Positions 10,742 to 20,087 of a stretch of DNA of 27,437 nt are shown here, piece after piece. The stretch comes from Gnetum montanum (Eukaryota > Streptophyta > Gnetopsida > Gnetales > Gnetaceae), in contig MNCI01008292.1 in NCBI GenBank assembly GCA_015680685.1, positions 355,158 to 382,594 on the forward strand, read 5' to 3'. The notes beneath the pieces were generated by a model. The model made no database searches. It was not told where the DNA came from and saw nothing but the letters and a program-made list of their open reading frames with translations. The translations under genes were made by a program, and so were the position numbers. The first letter of the stretch is position 1, and each line of letters begins with the position of its first letter.

Positions 10742-10792
10742 CTAATAAAGCATAGTTACATTAGGCAAAAGCATACTAATTTAAAATAGATG

Positions 10793-10825
10793 CTATGCTA
10801 TGCTACAATATCTAGCATAGCATAG
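10793..10825. repeat. Hairpin in intron 4 of the antisense gene, 13-bp arms
   Basis: CTATGCTATGCTA (10793-10805) pairs perfectly with TAGCATAGCATAG (10813-10825) around a 7-base loop. It is the same word family as the hairpins at 3468-4005, more than 6 kb away, and lies between exons 4 and 5. Confidence 0.85.
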
Positions 10826-10883
10826 TGTAGAAGGCATTCACCAAACAAACACAATAGCAAATAAAAATAGAAAAAGCATTTAC

Positions 10884-11934
10884 CAATGGGAGGTTGTATT
10901 CTACGGAGCTTGAACCACAGTTTCTGCCCTCCTTCTTCATCCATACAGGGAGGCTCCTCAACCGGATGAGACCATTTTTGCTATAGCTTGGTGGCCACCA
11001 TCTCCGCGATGAGATGTTTTCCCTGTGATACACTACTCGTACTAGCAGGGGGCACCTCTCCTACGCTGTCATGGTCTCAGAAGTTGCACACCACCCGATC
11101 TCTGGTTGTCATTGAAAATGACTCCCCAATATATTTTGGGGGATCTTGGGCTCAAGCAGTGTAGAAGACTTGGCAAATCCATGGTTTGGAAATCTGGTCA
11201 TGATTTTGCATCACCTAGACTCCATTCTCACGGACTACCAAGAATTCTGTGAAGCATCGAAAGCAAGCTACAAAGAAGACATGATGCACATTGAAATGGG
11301 ATTCAGGCTTCTTATGAAGCTTGACCATTTCAGCCTACAGACCTTTGCAAAGATGTTTGGCCCAATTTTAATGGGCCCCCTCTTCCATGACCTCTCTCAT
11401 TACCCAAGCTTGCTCAATCCCAATGATTTTTCCTTGGGAGAGTAGTTTGGGAAAAGCATGGGCATTGAAGATGGGGTAAACCATTTTGGCCACTCTCAGT
11501 GTAGCCACTTCAATAGGGATCCCCCTTGTAGCCCTTTGCTGCCCCTAGCCACTCCTCAATGTCCCCCTAATGGTTTGCCTCCTTTTTGGTCTTTTCCCCC
11601 ATAGGGAGACCATCAGAAGGAACATTGAAGAGATCCATAAATAGTTGTTCATTAACCTAGAGCATCACTAGCACACCGTGGACATGTGTGCAGAAGTGAT
11701 CTACTCTCTCGGAAAAGGAGTTAGCTAGGGCAAGCATCTCAGTAGTAGGGATGCTTGGGTTCATGGCCAAGAACAATTCCATGAGCCTAGTGTCCCGAAG
11801 GTTGTTGGTGAGCGATTATGAGGCCCCGTTGTAGAGCCAACATTGGGTCTCATCCACCTCCCCATACTTGAAATAAACATTGGCCTCATTATTCCCAGAG
11901 GTAATCATCGTCATTTCCTAGGATTCCTTTGCCG
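10884..11934 (-). other. Antisense gene, exon 4 (unknown domain)
   Basis: The longest exon, about 350 codons, from acceptor TTCTATAG to donor GTAAAT. It reads NNEANVYFKYGEVDETQCWL, then FLAMNPSIPTTEMLALANSF, then VNEQLFMDLFNVPSDGLPMG. After a shift of one frame near 11530 it continues with VAKMVYPIFNAHAFPKLLS, HHVFFVACFRCFTEFLVV and HLIAEMVATKL to the end. Ten stops are present (six TAG). The protein is probably a folded domain, judging by its mix of hydrophobic and charged residues, but I do not recognise the family. Plus-strand frames here, such as the 99-codon one at 11146, are shadows. Confidence 0.65.
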
Positions 11935-12031
11935 CTATAGAATTTTACAAAAAAGAAAAAGTAAAAAGAAAAGAAAAACAAAAATAGTAAAAAAATAGGA
12001 ACAACACTTGAACATGCAAACATGAACTTAC

Positions 12032-12318
12032 AGTTTAGCGTACTAGGTTTGAACGGTGATGGGAACAGTGGAAGATCCACTAACATGTCTTCAACAGTGA
12101 TTAAACTAAGGGATGCCCAATCCCCATCCAACTAACCGAACTCCTTACACTTGTTGTAAAACTAGGAGTACCGGGTTGGATAGGTTTTCTATTCACCCCC
12201 ACATTGGCCTATCATGTCGACATGCATATTCTTAGCGGAGGAGAACTCCCATAGCGCCATCTGTTCCTAGGCCAAGGCATCAGTATCACCATGAAGTCCA
12301 CTCTTGTTGATGTAAAAC
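12032..12318 (-). other. Antisense gene, exon 3 (end of FCP1-like domain)
   Basis: Acceptor ATTACTAG, donor GTAAGT. The first codon is completed across the junction (GG + G), giving YADGFYINKSGLHGDTDAL, which fits the Gly-rich end of FCP1/NIF domains after the NP-x-T strand. Four TAG stops follow at otherwise smooth positions. The exon ends with LPLFPSPFKPSTLN. The phase to exon 4 is also exact (T + CG). Confidence 0.65.
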
Positions 12319-12411
12319 CTAGTAATAAGAAGAGCACATACACTATTAACATATTTTTTCCTAGTGTAGCATGCATCACATAACTTGGTGGAATACATTT
12401 ATAGAACTCAC

Positions 12412-12861
12412 CCGTCGGCATAAGAAACGGTTCTTATTGGGTTCTAAAAATAGGTTTCCATGTGATGAGTAATGAACAATGTGTTGTACAGGTTGTAGCA
12501 ATTATATTTGAGCATTTCCCAGATCCAAGTTAGACACCTCAATCTTTTTGGGCACTGACTAGATCCTCCTGCCTACATGCCCTCGATTACCCCATCGGTT
12601 AGAAATCTCAGAATACCCCGATTTTCCCCAAGCAACAAGGTTTCTATAATTGAGGCTACTACCTCTACCGATAAGTGTGACCAAATGATCACACTAAAGT
12701 GCTGGAGGAGGAATTTTAGGAAGTCTTATGCACCTTCCCAAAACCAGACCGCCTACCGCTTCACACGTGCATGGGGCGGAGGAACGTTGGCCACTGGTTC
12801 GCTTAGGCAGCATAAAACCCCTACAATTTCTAAGGTAATCAAGATGGGTCTTAACATCACC
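12412..12861 (-). other. Antisense gene, exon 2 (FCP1/NIF HAD phosphatase-like)
   Basis: The exon encodes the core of an FCP1/NIF-type domain, the HAD phosphatase fold that in active members removes phosphate from Ser in protein tails. Motif I is at ILITLEIVGVLCC: the two catalytic Asp of D-x-D-G are Glu (12830-12828) and Val (12824-12822). Next come FLKFLLQHFSVIIWS, matching the FL-x-x-x-x-x-x-F-x-V-x-x-WS hallmark, VVASIIETLL, and YNLYNTLFITHHM with NPIRTVSYADG, matching NTLLIDDS...NP. The DD of the last motif is Thr-His. Four stops (3 TAG, 1 TAA) sit where Gln would be reached by one C-to-T change. The catalytic residues are lost, either by decay or already in the ancestor. Confidence 0.65.
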
Positions 12862-13493
12862 CTACATAACATAATGAAAAACATTAACATTATGTTCAAG
12901 TGGAATTCACATGTAGCTTAGCAGGATTAGCTATTTGCAAATAGCATAGCGTAACTCTTTCCTTGCATATAGCATAGCAGAACCACAAGGGCAATAGTGT
13001 AGCAATGCGATACCACTGATGCATTGACCAAGAGGTCTCACAACACACCAGCCTAACATAGTAACAAAAAAAATTAAATAATAATTTTAAATAAGAAAAA
13101 ATTTAATATGCTATAGTCGTTTCAAGAAATCCTTTGACGTACAAAACGATTCGTGCTACGTTGTGTTAGATGCGTGTTACACTATCAAATCATGCGCATG
13201 GCCAAACCCTCCTAAGGGTCATACACTATGCTATTTGCATGCTAAGTTGCTAGAATCATCTAAACCTCTATGGCAAGATAGTCACAACGATGGTGGTTTG
13301 GGCAATATTGCATGCAACCTTAGCATAGCATCCGTACACCCGTTATGGCCGAATCAACAACAATGGTGGTGTAACGGCCAAAATGGTAACTAAAATGGTG
13401 ATAAAAGACACAGATTTTCAAAACAAAAAAAATGAAAAAGAAAACAAAGACAACAATAGCAACATGGAAATCAAAGGTAGTGTAGCAGCTTAC
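12862..13493 (-). other. Antisense gene, intron 1
   Basis: A 632-base AT-rich intron from GTAAGC to TTATGTAG. It contains T-rich runs, single TAGCATAGC arms (about 12940-12975 and 13320) and no coding signal on either strand that I trust. Confidence 0.55.
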
Positions 13494-13615
13494 CGAGCCA
13501 ACGGAGTCTCCTCTCATACCACGACGTGCTCCTGCGACAGATGCCCTAGGGTGTTTTTCACCTCGTCCACCTTGGCGAGCGCTAGGTATTTGTGTTCTCT
13601 TTTAGGTGCCATCAT
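13494..13615 (-). other. Antisense gene, exon 1 (start)
   Basis: Two ATGs in a row (13615 and 13612) open a Lys/Glu-rich N-terminus, MMAPKREHKYLALAKVDEVK, followed by a TGA at 13516-13514. The exon ends in ...PLA plus CG, and CG + G from exon 2 completes an Arg codon, so the phase is kept. This start was chosen because of the TATA box 125 bases upstream and the phase match. An internal ATG at 13517 would not match exon 2. Confidence 0.6.
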
Positions 13616-13740
13616 CTCAATTACAAATTCTTTCTTAGTCACTACACTAAATCGCCTTTCTCTTTGTCAGCACAATCGCTCTACGCTCTGGATGTGGCCT
13701 CTGTGCTTATGATGAAAATGACGAGTTTACCAGGGGTAAA

Positions 13741-13752
13741 CCCCTATTTATA
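13741..13752 (-). promoter_or_regulatory. TATA box of the antisense gene
   Basis: The minus strand reads TATAAATAGGGG, a strong plant TATA context. It is about 125 bases upstream of the ATG at 13615 and is the only such box close to exon 1, supporting a promoter separate from the LTR. Confidence 0.6.
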
Positions 13753-13889
13753 ACCAACATGGTAAAAGGGAACTTGTCATTTTTGCATCCTGATTAATGT
13801 GGGATACTCTATATAGCATAGCACTCCTGCCATATCATAGTAGCATTGTTTGCATCGTAGCAGGTGGGCCCAACCAAAAATCTTGTCCC

Positions 13890-14345
13890 ACCTAAAACTA
13901 GCAACTTACCTTTGTGAACATAACTCGTTATCGGTCCACAAAGATCTTAAACTAATAGTTTTAACCTCTGTAAAAATAACTCGTTAGCAATCCGCAAAGA
14001 CCTTAAACTAATACTTACCTTTGCAAAAATAACTTGTTAGAGGTCCACAAAGACCTTAAACCAATACTTATCTTTGCAAAAATAGCTCGTTAGCGGTCCA
14101 CAAAGACATTAAACTAATAGTTACCTTCACAAGCCTAACCCGTTAGCGGTCTGCAAAGACCTAAAACTAATACTTACCTTCACAAGCCTAACCCATTAGC
14201 AGTCCACAAAGACCTTAAACTAATACTTTTAACTCAGAAGCCTAACCTGTTAGCAGTCTGCAAAGACCTTAAACTAGCAGTTACAGCTTATAATTCAACC
14301 AAGTTAGTAGTCCACTACAACCTTAAACTGGAAGCTTGCAAATTT
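13890..14345. repeat. Tandem array 2 (GGTCCACAAAGACCTTAAACTA)
   Basis: About seven degenerate units of 60-68 bases, each with (T/C)CGTTAGC(G/A)GTCC(A/G)CAAAGACCTTAAACTAATACTTACC and a Lys-codon-like AAAAATAA spacer. The core GTCCACAAAGACCTTAAACTA is close to the core of array 3 (GTCCACTACGACCTTAAACTA), 4 kb away on the far side of pol. It separates the promoter of the minus-strand gene from RT. Confidence 0.8.
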
Positions 14346-14477
14346 GGCATCACAGTTGATAATTATTTAAATCATTTCATATTTCATGATTTCTTTGCAA
14401 GTGTTTACTATGTACCATTGCTACAAATAGGTATCACTTGACTTCGCATTTATCTTATTGTGGCAAGTTGAGCAAGA

Positions 14478-15700
14478 ATGGCCATGCATCATGATCTATC
14501 TTCACCTCTATCCTTGATAGGTCCACATGGTGAGCTTACAAGACAACTAAACCCAGAGTCAATAGAATGGGAATCATCCATTGATAACATTATCACATTC
14601 TTAGAAACATCCCCAGATTGACTCGAACATTTGGTCCAAGCCTTAGATTTAGAGGCTGGGGATGTGATTCAAGACCCTCTCATTGAAACAACTGTGACTA
14701 CATCTAGGGGGAAAATAAAAACATTAAAACTTAGCTTCCTCCTAGATTCACAAACACACAAAGATGTATCCAAGATCCTGCAAGATAACATTGAAGTATT
14801 CGCGTGGTGTTATAATGACATGCTAGGCTTAGATCCGAGGCTTATACAACATAACATTGTTTGAGACTCACGTGTGAAGGCAGTTAAACAAAAGGCTTGT
14901 AAGACTAAACCAGAGATCGCACTGGCCATATGCGATGAAATCACTAAGCTATATCAAGCTAGTTTCATCCAGGTAGTTGATTACTCAGAATGGGTATCAA
15001 ACATCATTGTAGTTTTAGAGAAAATGGGAGGAATACGAATCTGTGTAGACTTTTAGGATCTAAACAAAGTAACAATCAAAGATGACTTCCCACTGCCAAG
15101 TATTGATTAACTCATTGACACTATGGCTGGTCATGCTCTACTATCCTTCATGGATGGTTTCTCTGGCTACAATCAAATTTGTATCAACCTAGAACATCAC
15201 TTAACAACCACATTCATGACCCCATGGGGTATCTTCTGTTATACTATGATGCCCTTTAGACTTAAAATTGCTGGAGTGAGCTACTAAAGAGCCATGAAAT
15301 ACATCTTTAGTGACTAGATCCTAGAAACACTAAATAACAATGTGGATGATATAGCGGTCAAATCTAAAGAGGTCATTGATCATCCCAATGATCTAGGTGT
15401 AATTCTCAAACACTGCCAGATGCATGACTTACGCATCAATCTGAAAAAGTGTGTCTTTGAGGTAAGAACCAGATGCATGTTAGGGTTTGTAGTATTGGAG
15501 GCTAGAATACGAGTGGACCCTAACAAAGTTAAAGCCATCATTAATCTAGCACCCCCTACTAACCTTAAAGAATTACGTGGGTTGCAAGGTAGGGTACAGT
15601 TCATTAGAAGGTTTATAGAAAAGTTGACTGACAAGTTAGACCCCATGCAACACTTACTAAAGAAAGGGGTTAACTTTGAATGGACAACACAATGACAGAA
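14478..15700 (+). pseudogene. Reverse transcriptase remnant of element 1
   Basis: The polyprotein resumes at ATG 14478 with a lead-in region, then the RT domain. Visible blocks are YSEWVSNIIVV, GGIRICVDF, DDFPLPSID, then SFMDGFSGYNQI with the first catalytic Asp, then TPWGIFCYTMMPF. The main active-site box (15339-15350) reads NVDDIAV: both Asp are kept but the usual Tyr is Asn. Thumb-side blocks follow (HCQMHDLRINLKKCVF, LGFVV, and VQFIRRFIEKLTDKL). Stops interrupt it near 14619, 14863, 15054, 15108, 15285 and 15316. It would copy element RNA to DNA. No protease sequence lies directly upstream; the minus-strand block separates them. Confidence 0.88.
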
Positions 15701-16061
15701 AGCCTTCGATGGGCTAAATAAAGAGCTTTTACATCTCCAAAATATTTACCCACCATAGAGGGATAAGCCTTTCTACATCTACCTTGCCACCTCAGACACG
15801 TCTATAATGACACTATTATGTTAGAAAAGAGATGACGACTCTGAGATTCCAGTGTATTACCTGAGTCATGCATTGATAACATATGAGTTGAAATACAATG
15901 AGGTGGAAAGAAATTGCCTCTCCCTAGTGTTTGCATTAAAAAAGTGGAGGCATTATCTATTTCATAGCAAAGTTAACATTATTTGCAAAAACAATGTACT
16001 TCGGGCTATCACGAATAATCTATATGAGAGCAGTAGGATAGCCCGGTGAAAAGCCATAACC
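15700..16061 (+). pseudogene. First RNase H remnant of element 1
   Basis: This is the Gypsy-type RNase H that follows RT. Visible are DKPFYIYLATSDTSI, EIPVYYLSHALITYELKYN, and KKWRHYLFHSKVNII, in the usual order. The stretch ends in ITNNLYESSRIARxKAI. It has stops near 15694, 15760, 15821 and 16047. The order RT then RNase H matches all Ty3/Gypsy elements. Confidence 0.82.
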
Positions 16062-16179
16062 ATGGAATTCGATTTTCATTATGTGATCCAATCATTGATG
16101 AAAGGTCAAGCTATAGCTATTCAACTCACGACCTCACCTATTGACAATCACGAAACCATAGAACCTGAATTCCCTGAGA

Positions 16180-16590
16180 AGCACATTAGCACTTTCAACG
16201 CTGTCCCATTGCATTTAGAGGCTACGTTACATTTCGATGGTGCCTTGACTATGCGAGGTGGTAGTGCAGCAGCCATCATCATGTTCCCCTTTGGAGACAT
16301 TCAACCGTTTGCTTATCTTTTTTTGTTACTTTGTATGAATAATGTGGTAGAGTACGAAGGACTGCTTATGGGCGTCTTAGAAACCTAAGCATTAAAAATT
16401 CAACACCTGGCGATTTGTGGCAATTCACAACTCGTTGTCAATCAAGTCATCAAGGTCTATTCCTACAAAGCTACCCATCTACAACCCTATTGTGACCTAG
16501 CCAAAATTTCACTTAAATAGTTTGCAACAATATACGTTCAACATGTGCTGTGCAATGAGAACACCGTAGCAGATGCCTTGGCCCCCTAGC
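16180..16590 (+). pseudogene. Second (archaeal-type) RNase H of element 1
   Basis: A second RNase H fold lies between the first one and integrase. All four acidic positions are in the same frame: HFDG (Asp at 16236), EYEG (Glu at 16356), GNSQLVVNQV (Asn at 16422 where the family has Asp), and VADALA (Asp at 16572). The Asp-to-Asn change is a G-to-A transition. A dual RNase H is the known mark of the Tat lineage of plant Gypsy elements. Stops occur near 16387 and 16518. Confidence 0.78.
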
Positions 16591-16597
16591 ATTAAAT

Positions 16598-17941
16598 GTG
16601 CCACCACACCTGCTCGCAAGTTTTCCCACTTCGATAACTGAGTGTATAGATCGTATCACTCAAGCAGTACACATCACCTCTGTAAGTGTTTCAGATACCC
16701 AGGAGTGGTACACCAACATTAAAGCCTATCTGCAACATGGCAAACCCCTATGCAGATTGACATCTACCCAAAGGGATGCGATTCACAAGCGTGCTTGGCA
16801 ATATGTACTTATGGGATATAACAATTTATGCAAACATTCCTTTGATGGGATAGTGGTGGCATGCGTAAATGAGGAACAAGCATAGAAGGTCATTAATGAG
16901 GTACATGAGGGACTATGTGGTGGACACATAGCACCTAGGGCCATGGCACAAAAATTAGATGCCTAGGGTACTACTGGCCTCACATGGAACGTGATTGCCT
17001 AGCCAAAGTTAAGACATGTGATACGTGCCAATGATATGCAAATCTTATACACGTTTCACCTACCGAGTTGTAGCTGATGTAGATCACATGGCCATTCCAA
17101 TGATGGGGACTAGACATTATAGGACCTATCACACCTAAGTCTTCCGTAGGGCATAGCTTCATTATCACTGCCACTGAGTACTTTACAAAGTGGGTAGAGG
17201 CTATACCCCTTAGGAAGACTACATCTTAGTAGGTTTTCAACTTTATATTGGATAACATAATGACAAGGTTTGGGCTTCCCATGACTATTGTGATAGACAA
17301 CGGGCCACAATTTAGTAGTGCAGAAACCAAAACCTTTTGCACCAACCTTGGCATTAGGCATTGCCTCACCATACTACCTGTAGGCAAATGAACAGGTAGA
17401 AACTACAAACAAAGCCATCATCAACTTGCTCAACAAAATTCTTAGCAATAGCAAGAGGTGACAGCATGAGCAAATCCTCTATGTGCTATGGGCTTATAGA
17501 ATGACATGTAGGATGAAAATAGGTAAAAATCCTTACAATCTTGTATACAGATCTGAAGTGGTGTTACCTCTTAAGTTGTAGGTACCCTCACTTTGAATGA
17601 TCCTGTGAAATGTTGTGAATGAAGCCCAGAACAACGAGTCAAGGATCATCAACCTCGACTCCATAGAGGAGGAGTGTGCACAAACACTTAGCTGCATCGA
17701 GCGATATCAAGATAGGAAATGGCAAAAGCATCATGCAAACCCACATCAATGGCTGATAAAAAAGGGAGACCTCATTCTCAAGGCTATCTATGAACATGTG
17801 AACAAATTCTCAGCAAACTGAGAAGGTCCATTCATGGTCACAAAAGCCTATGGAAATGGGGCCTTCAAGTTGGCAGACATGGATGGAAAAGAGTTTGCAA
17901 ATCCTGTGAATCATTCATATCTTAAGCTGTACTACATTTGA
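16598..17941 (+). pseudogene. Integrase remnant of element 1
   Basis: Starts with a linker, then the zinc-binding HHCC region: His at 16903 and 16924, Cys at 17016 and 17025. The catalytic core shows LDIIGP (first Asp at 17113) and VIDNGPQFSS (second Asp at 17296), 61 residues apart in one frame. The region of the third acidic residue (NEQVETTNK, about 17387-17410) is in a different frame after an indel near 17370-17385. The C-terminal part (WLIKKGDLIL, EGPFMVTKAYGNGAFKL, NHSYLKLYY) ends at a stop near 17939. It would insert the element DNA into chromosomes. Confidence 0.85.
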
Positions 17942-17954
17942 TGCATGAGCAAAG

Positions 17955-18335
17955 TAAGAAAAATGTCCACTACGATATAAAACTAGCAAAGCTCATCCAC
18001 TACGACATAAAACTAGTAAATATTATCTGCTATGACTATAAACTAGTAAAGACCATCTGCCATGACATAAAATTGGCAAAGCACATCCACTACGATGTTA
18101 AAATAGCATAGACGGTCCACTACGACCTTAAACTAGCCCATCCACCATCTTCTATGATGATAAACTAGCACAATGGTCTACTAGGACCTTAAACTAGCAT
18201 AGCGACCATTTGTTACAATAATAAACTAGCATAGCGGTCTACTAGGATCTTAAACTAGCACACCATGGTCTACTCAGACCTTAAACCAGCACATCAGATG
18301 GTCTACCAGGACCTTAAAATGGGTTCATGGCACAT
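17955..18335. repeat. Tandem array 3 (GTCCACTACGACCTTAAACTAGCA)
   Basis: About ten units of 32-45 bases, each with (C/T)CCACTA(C/T)GAC..TAAACTAGCA. They start right after the integrase stop and become less regular toward 18335 (GGTCTACTAGGACCTTAAACTAGCA forms). The core matches array 2. Confidence 0.8.
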
Positions 18336-18345
18336 CCTTAGCACG

Positions 18346-18917
18346 CATCCATGACTCTACAAACAAGCGAATGTGCACAGTGCCAACATGGGATGGGATT
18401 TTGCAATTCTAGAATGTAGTTCACGATGACAAGAAAACACCCTCTAGAATATGTGCAATGCCACTGCCCCTGACATCTTGCTGATCCTCTAGAGATGTCG
18501 TTTGACATCTTGTTGACCTTCCAGAGCTACTGCTACCATAGCCCTTTGCCCTAGTGATAGCTCCTGTGGTTGGCACCCACTGTTGGAGCCCCAATACTAT
18601 TATGGCCCAACCACAAGGTTGCTACCCTCTAGCCCCCGATAGTACCCAAACCTAAAAGATGTTCAACTATTGGGCATCTCACCTTATAGCTGAACTACAT
18701 AATGTTTTCCTTGGATGGGGACTCCTGAGCACCCACTTCACCATGACTCCTAGCTTCCTTAGTGTCAACCCCTCCACACATATGTTGCTAGAACCACTGC
18801 TAGCCTTTTTGGTTTGGACGTTGAATGCCTCAGCAATAACGCCCATTGTTCCAATAGCGTGAAAAGCAAGAAAGACCTTTTCCTTCATTTTAGTTGATGG
18901 TTGTTACTTTTAGTTTG
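18346..18917. other. 3' non-coding DNA of element 1; no gene seen
   Basis: Mixed sequence between array 3 and the LTR of element 2. No domain, polypurine tract or match to the 3061-4717 LTR was seen. The 67-codon frame at 18659 has no recognisable content. It is probably 3' untranslated DNA of element 1, interrupted by element 2. Confidence 0.45.
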
Positions 18918-20087
18918 TGTTGGCACATTTGGTGATTTCATGGAATAGTAAGACTCATCTTAAACATTATTGTAAGAGTGGGAGAGTGTAAATTTGTTAT
19001 TTCATACCATTGGTATGGGATCTAGGGGTGACAATTGAACTTGGGTCTATCCTCCAAAAGATGAGTGGATTGGGGTTATAAATGAGGCCAGAAGTACTAG
19101 CATCGATTTGTAGAAATACCTTAGGCCATTTAATGGAGAAATGAAGGTCATTACTAAGGAAAATTTGAATCAACATGAAGGTTAGAAATTTACTCTATGG
19201 AAAATAAGATTCATAAGTATGAAAATATAATTATGATGTGCTTTCACATGATTGAGTGCATAAGAAACTATCACTATCGTGATGTTGTCCAAAATATTTA
19301 GGGCATGGAAAAAAAGGTTGGCTAGGTGTCCATCGTGGTAGAAAAAAAAATGGTTTCCATCCTCGGGGAACATTTCATGGGTGTCCATTATTGCTTACTC
19401 CATAATTGATGTAGGACTTAGCATGTCAAAAGCAGGGGTGACCCAAAATGATGTATTGATGGGGAAAACAAAGAATACTAGGAACAATCATGTTAAATAA
19501 GCTGCTACACACAATAGTCCAAAAAAGTTAAAAAAAAGGCATACTATGATTTTTTAAACAGAGGTGAAATAGATACCGCAGCACCTTTTGAGTTTCTCAA
19601 AGAGGTAGTGATAAGGCTTATCACCAACATATTACCAACCTTGAAATACTGTTTCTGATGAAAAGAATAAATTACAAATATTCTTCAAAGTCTTAAGGTC
19701 TTTGGAGAATAAATTTTTTTTTAAGAATAACAGAGTAATTTCACGTAAAAGAGTTGAGGCAGATTTGATCGAAGACATGAGTTAGGGTCTACTCCAAAAA
19801 GTGAATTGGTTTGTAGAAGAATAGTTCATATTGGCATTGACCTCCACCGGTTGGTAATACTTAAATCTGAAAATCTCATTGATAATTTGTAAAATACTTA
19901 TATACTCAAGGAGGTCAGATGCGTCATTTTTTCCATTCATGTCAGCTGTGATGGGTCGATCAACTTGCTGGTTGAAACGCCGACGCTGCTGGTCCCAGGG
20001 TTGGGCCGCAGGAGTTCCAAGAGGGCATCATGATCAAGGTGAATTGTTTTTCCCATCAAAGCATAAGACCAAGTCCAAGAATCCATG

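Larger units (their letters stand above)
8963..13752 (-). pseudogene. Spliced FCP1/NIF-like gene, antisense inside element 1
   Basis: The minus strand reads as a multi-exon gene. A TATA box at 13752-13741 is followed about 125 bases later by ATG (13615). Exons run 13615-13494, 12861-12412, 12318-12032, 11934-10884, 10741-10265, 10156-10043, 9962-9136 and 9051-8963. Junctions 1/2 to 5/6 all have GT donors and AG acceptors and keep the reading phase exactly (2+1, 2+1, 1+2, 1+2, 1+2). Exons 1-3 carry an FCP1/NIF-type HAD phosphatase-like domain. Later exons hold an unknown region, an acidic repeat exon and a charged helical exon. About 29 in-frame stops, mostly TAG, and at least one frameshift in exon 4 show that it is dead. 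It may be a captured host gene or an element-specific antisense gene. Apart from the FCP1-like part I do not recognise the protein. Confidence 0.72.
4721..18345 (+). mobile_element. Element 1: decayed Ty3/Gypsy, Tat/Ogre-like
   Basis: Visible order is PBS-like box, gag (5012-7325), protease (7776-8440), array 1 (8545-8830), minus-strand spliced gene (13752-8963), array 2 (13890-14345), RT (14478-15700), RNase H (15700-16061), second RNase H (16180-16590), integrase (16598-17941), array 3 (17955-18335). Integrase after RNase H places it in Ty3/Gypsy. A second, archaeal-type RNase H before integrase is the known mark of the Tat lineage (Ogre, Retand, Grande). Ogre elements are known to have an intron between protease and RT, and the 6-kb gap here falls at that place. 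All domains carry stops or frameshifts, so the copy is old and inactive. Its 3' LTR is not in the window, probably because element 2 has inserted downstream. Confidence 0.75.

Noticed and set aside
10381-10755. Plus-strand open frame of 124 codons (Ser/Ala-rich)
   Set aside because: It is the shadow of the acidic repeat exon on the minus strand, whose Glu/Asp codons read as Ser/Phe on the other strand. The minus strand has matching splice phases.
11146-11445. Plus-strand open frame of 99 codons
   Set aside because: It is opposite exon 4 of the minus-strand gene, which reads through for longer and joins its neighbours in phase.
12212-12421. Minus-strand 69-codon frame crossing the exon 2/3 intron
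   Set aside because: It reads through intron 2. The spliced reading joins the FCP1-like domain in phase and fits the family better.
13890-14345. Regular spaced repeats considered as a CRISPR-like array
   Set aside because: Units and spacers are both degenerate, spacers are similar to one another, and the context is a plant retrotransposon.
18346-18917. Possible 3' LTR of element 1
   Set aside because: No similarity to 3061-4717 and no polypurine tract was seen, so it is left as 3' non-coding DNA.
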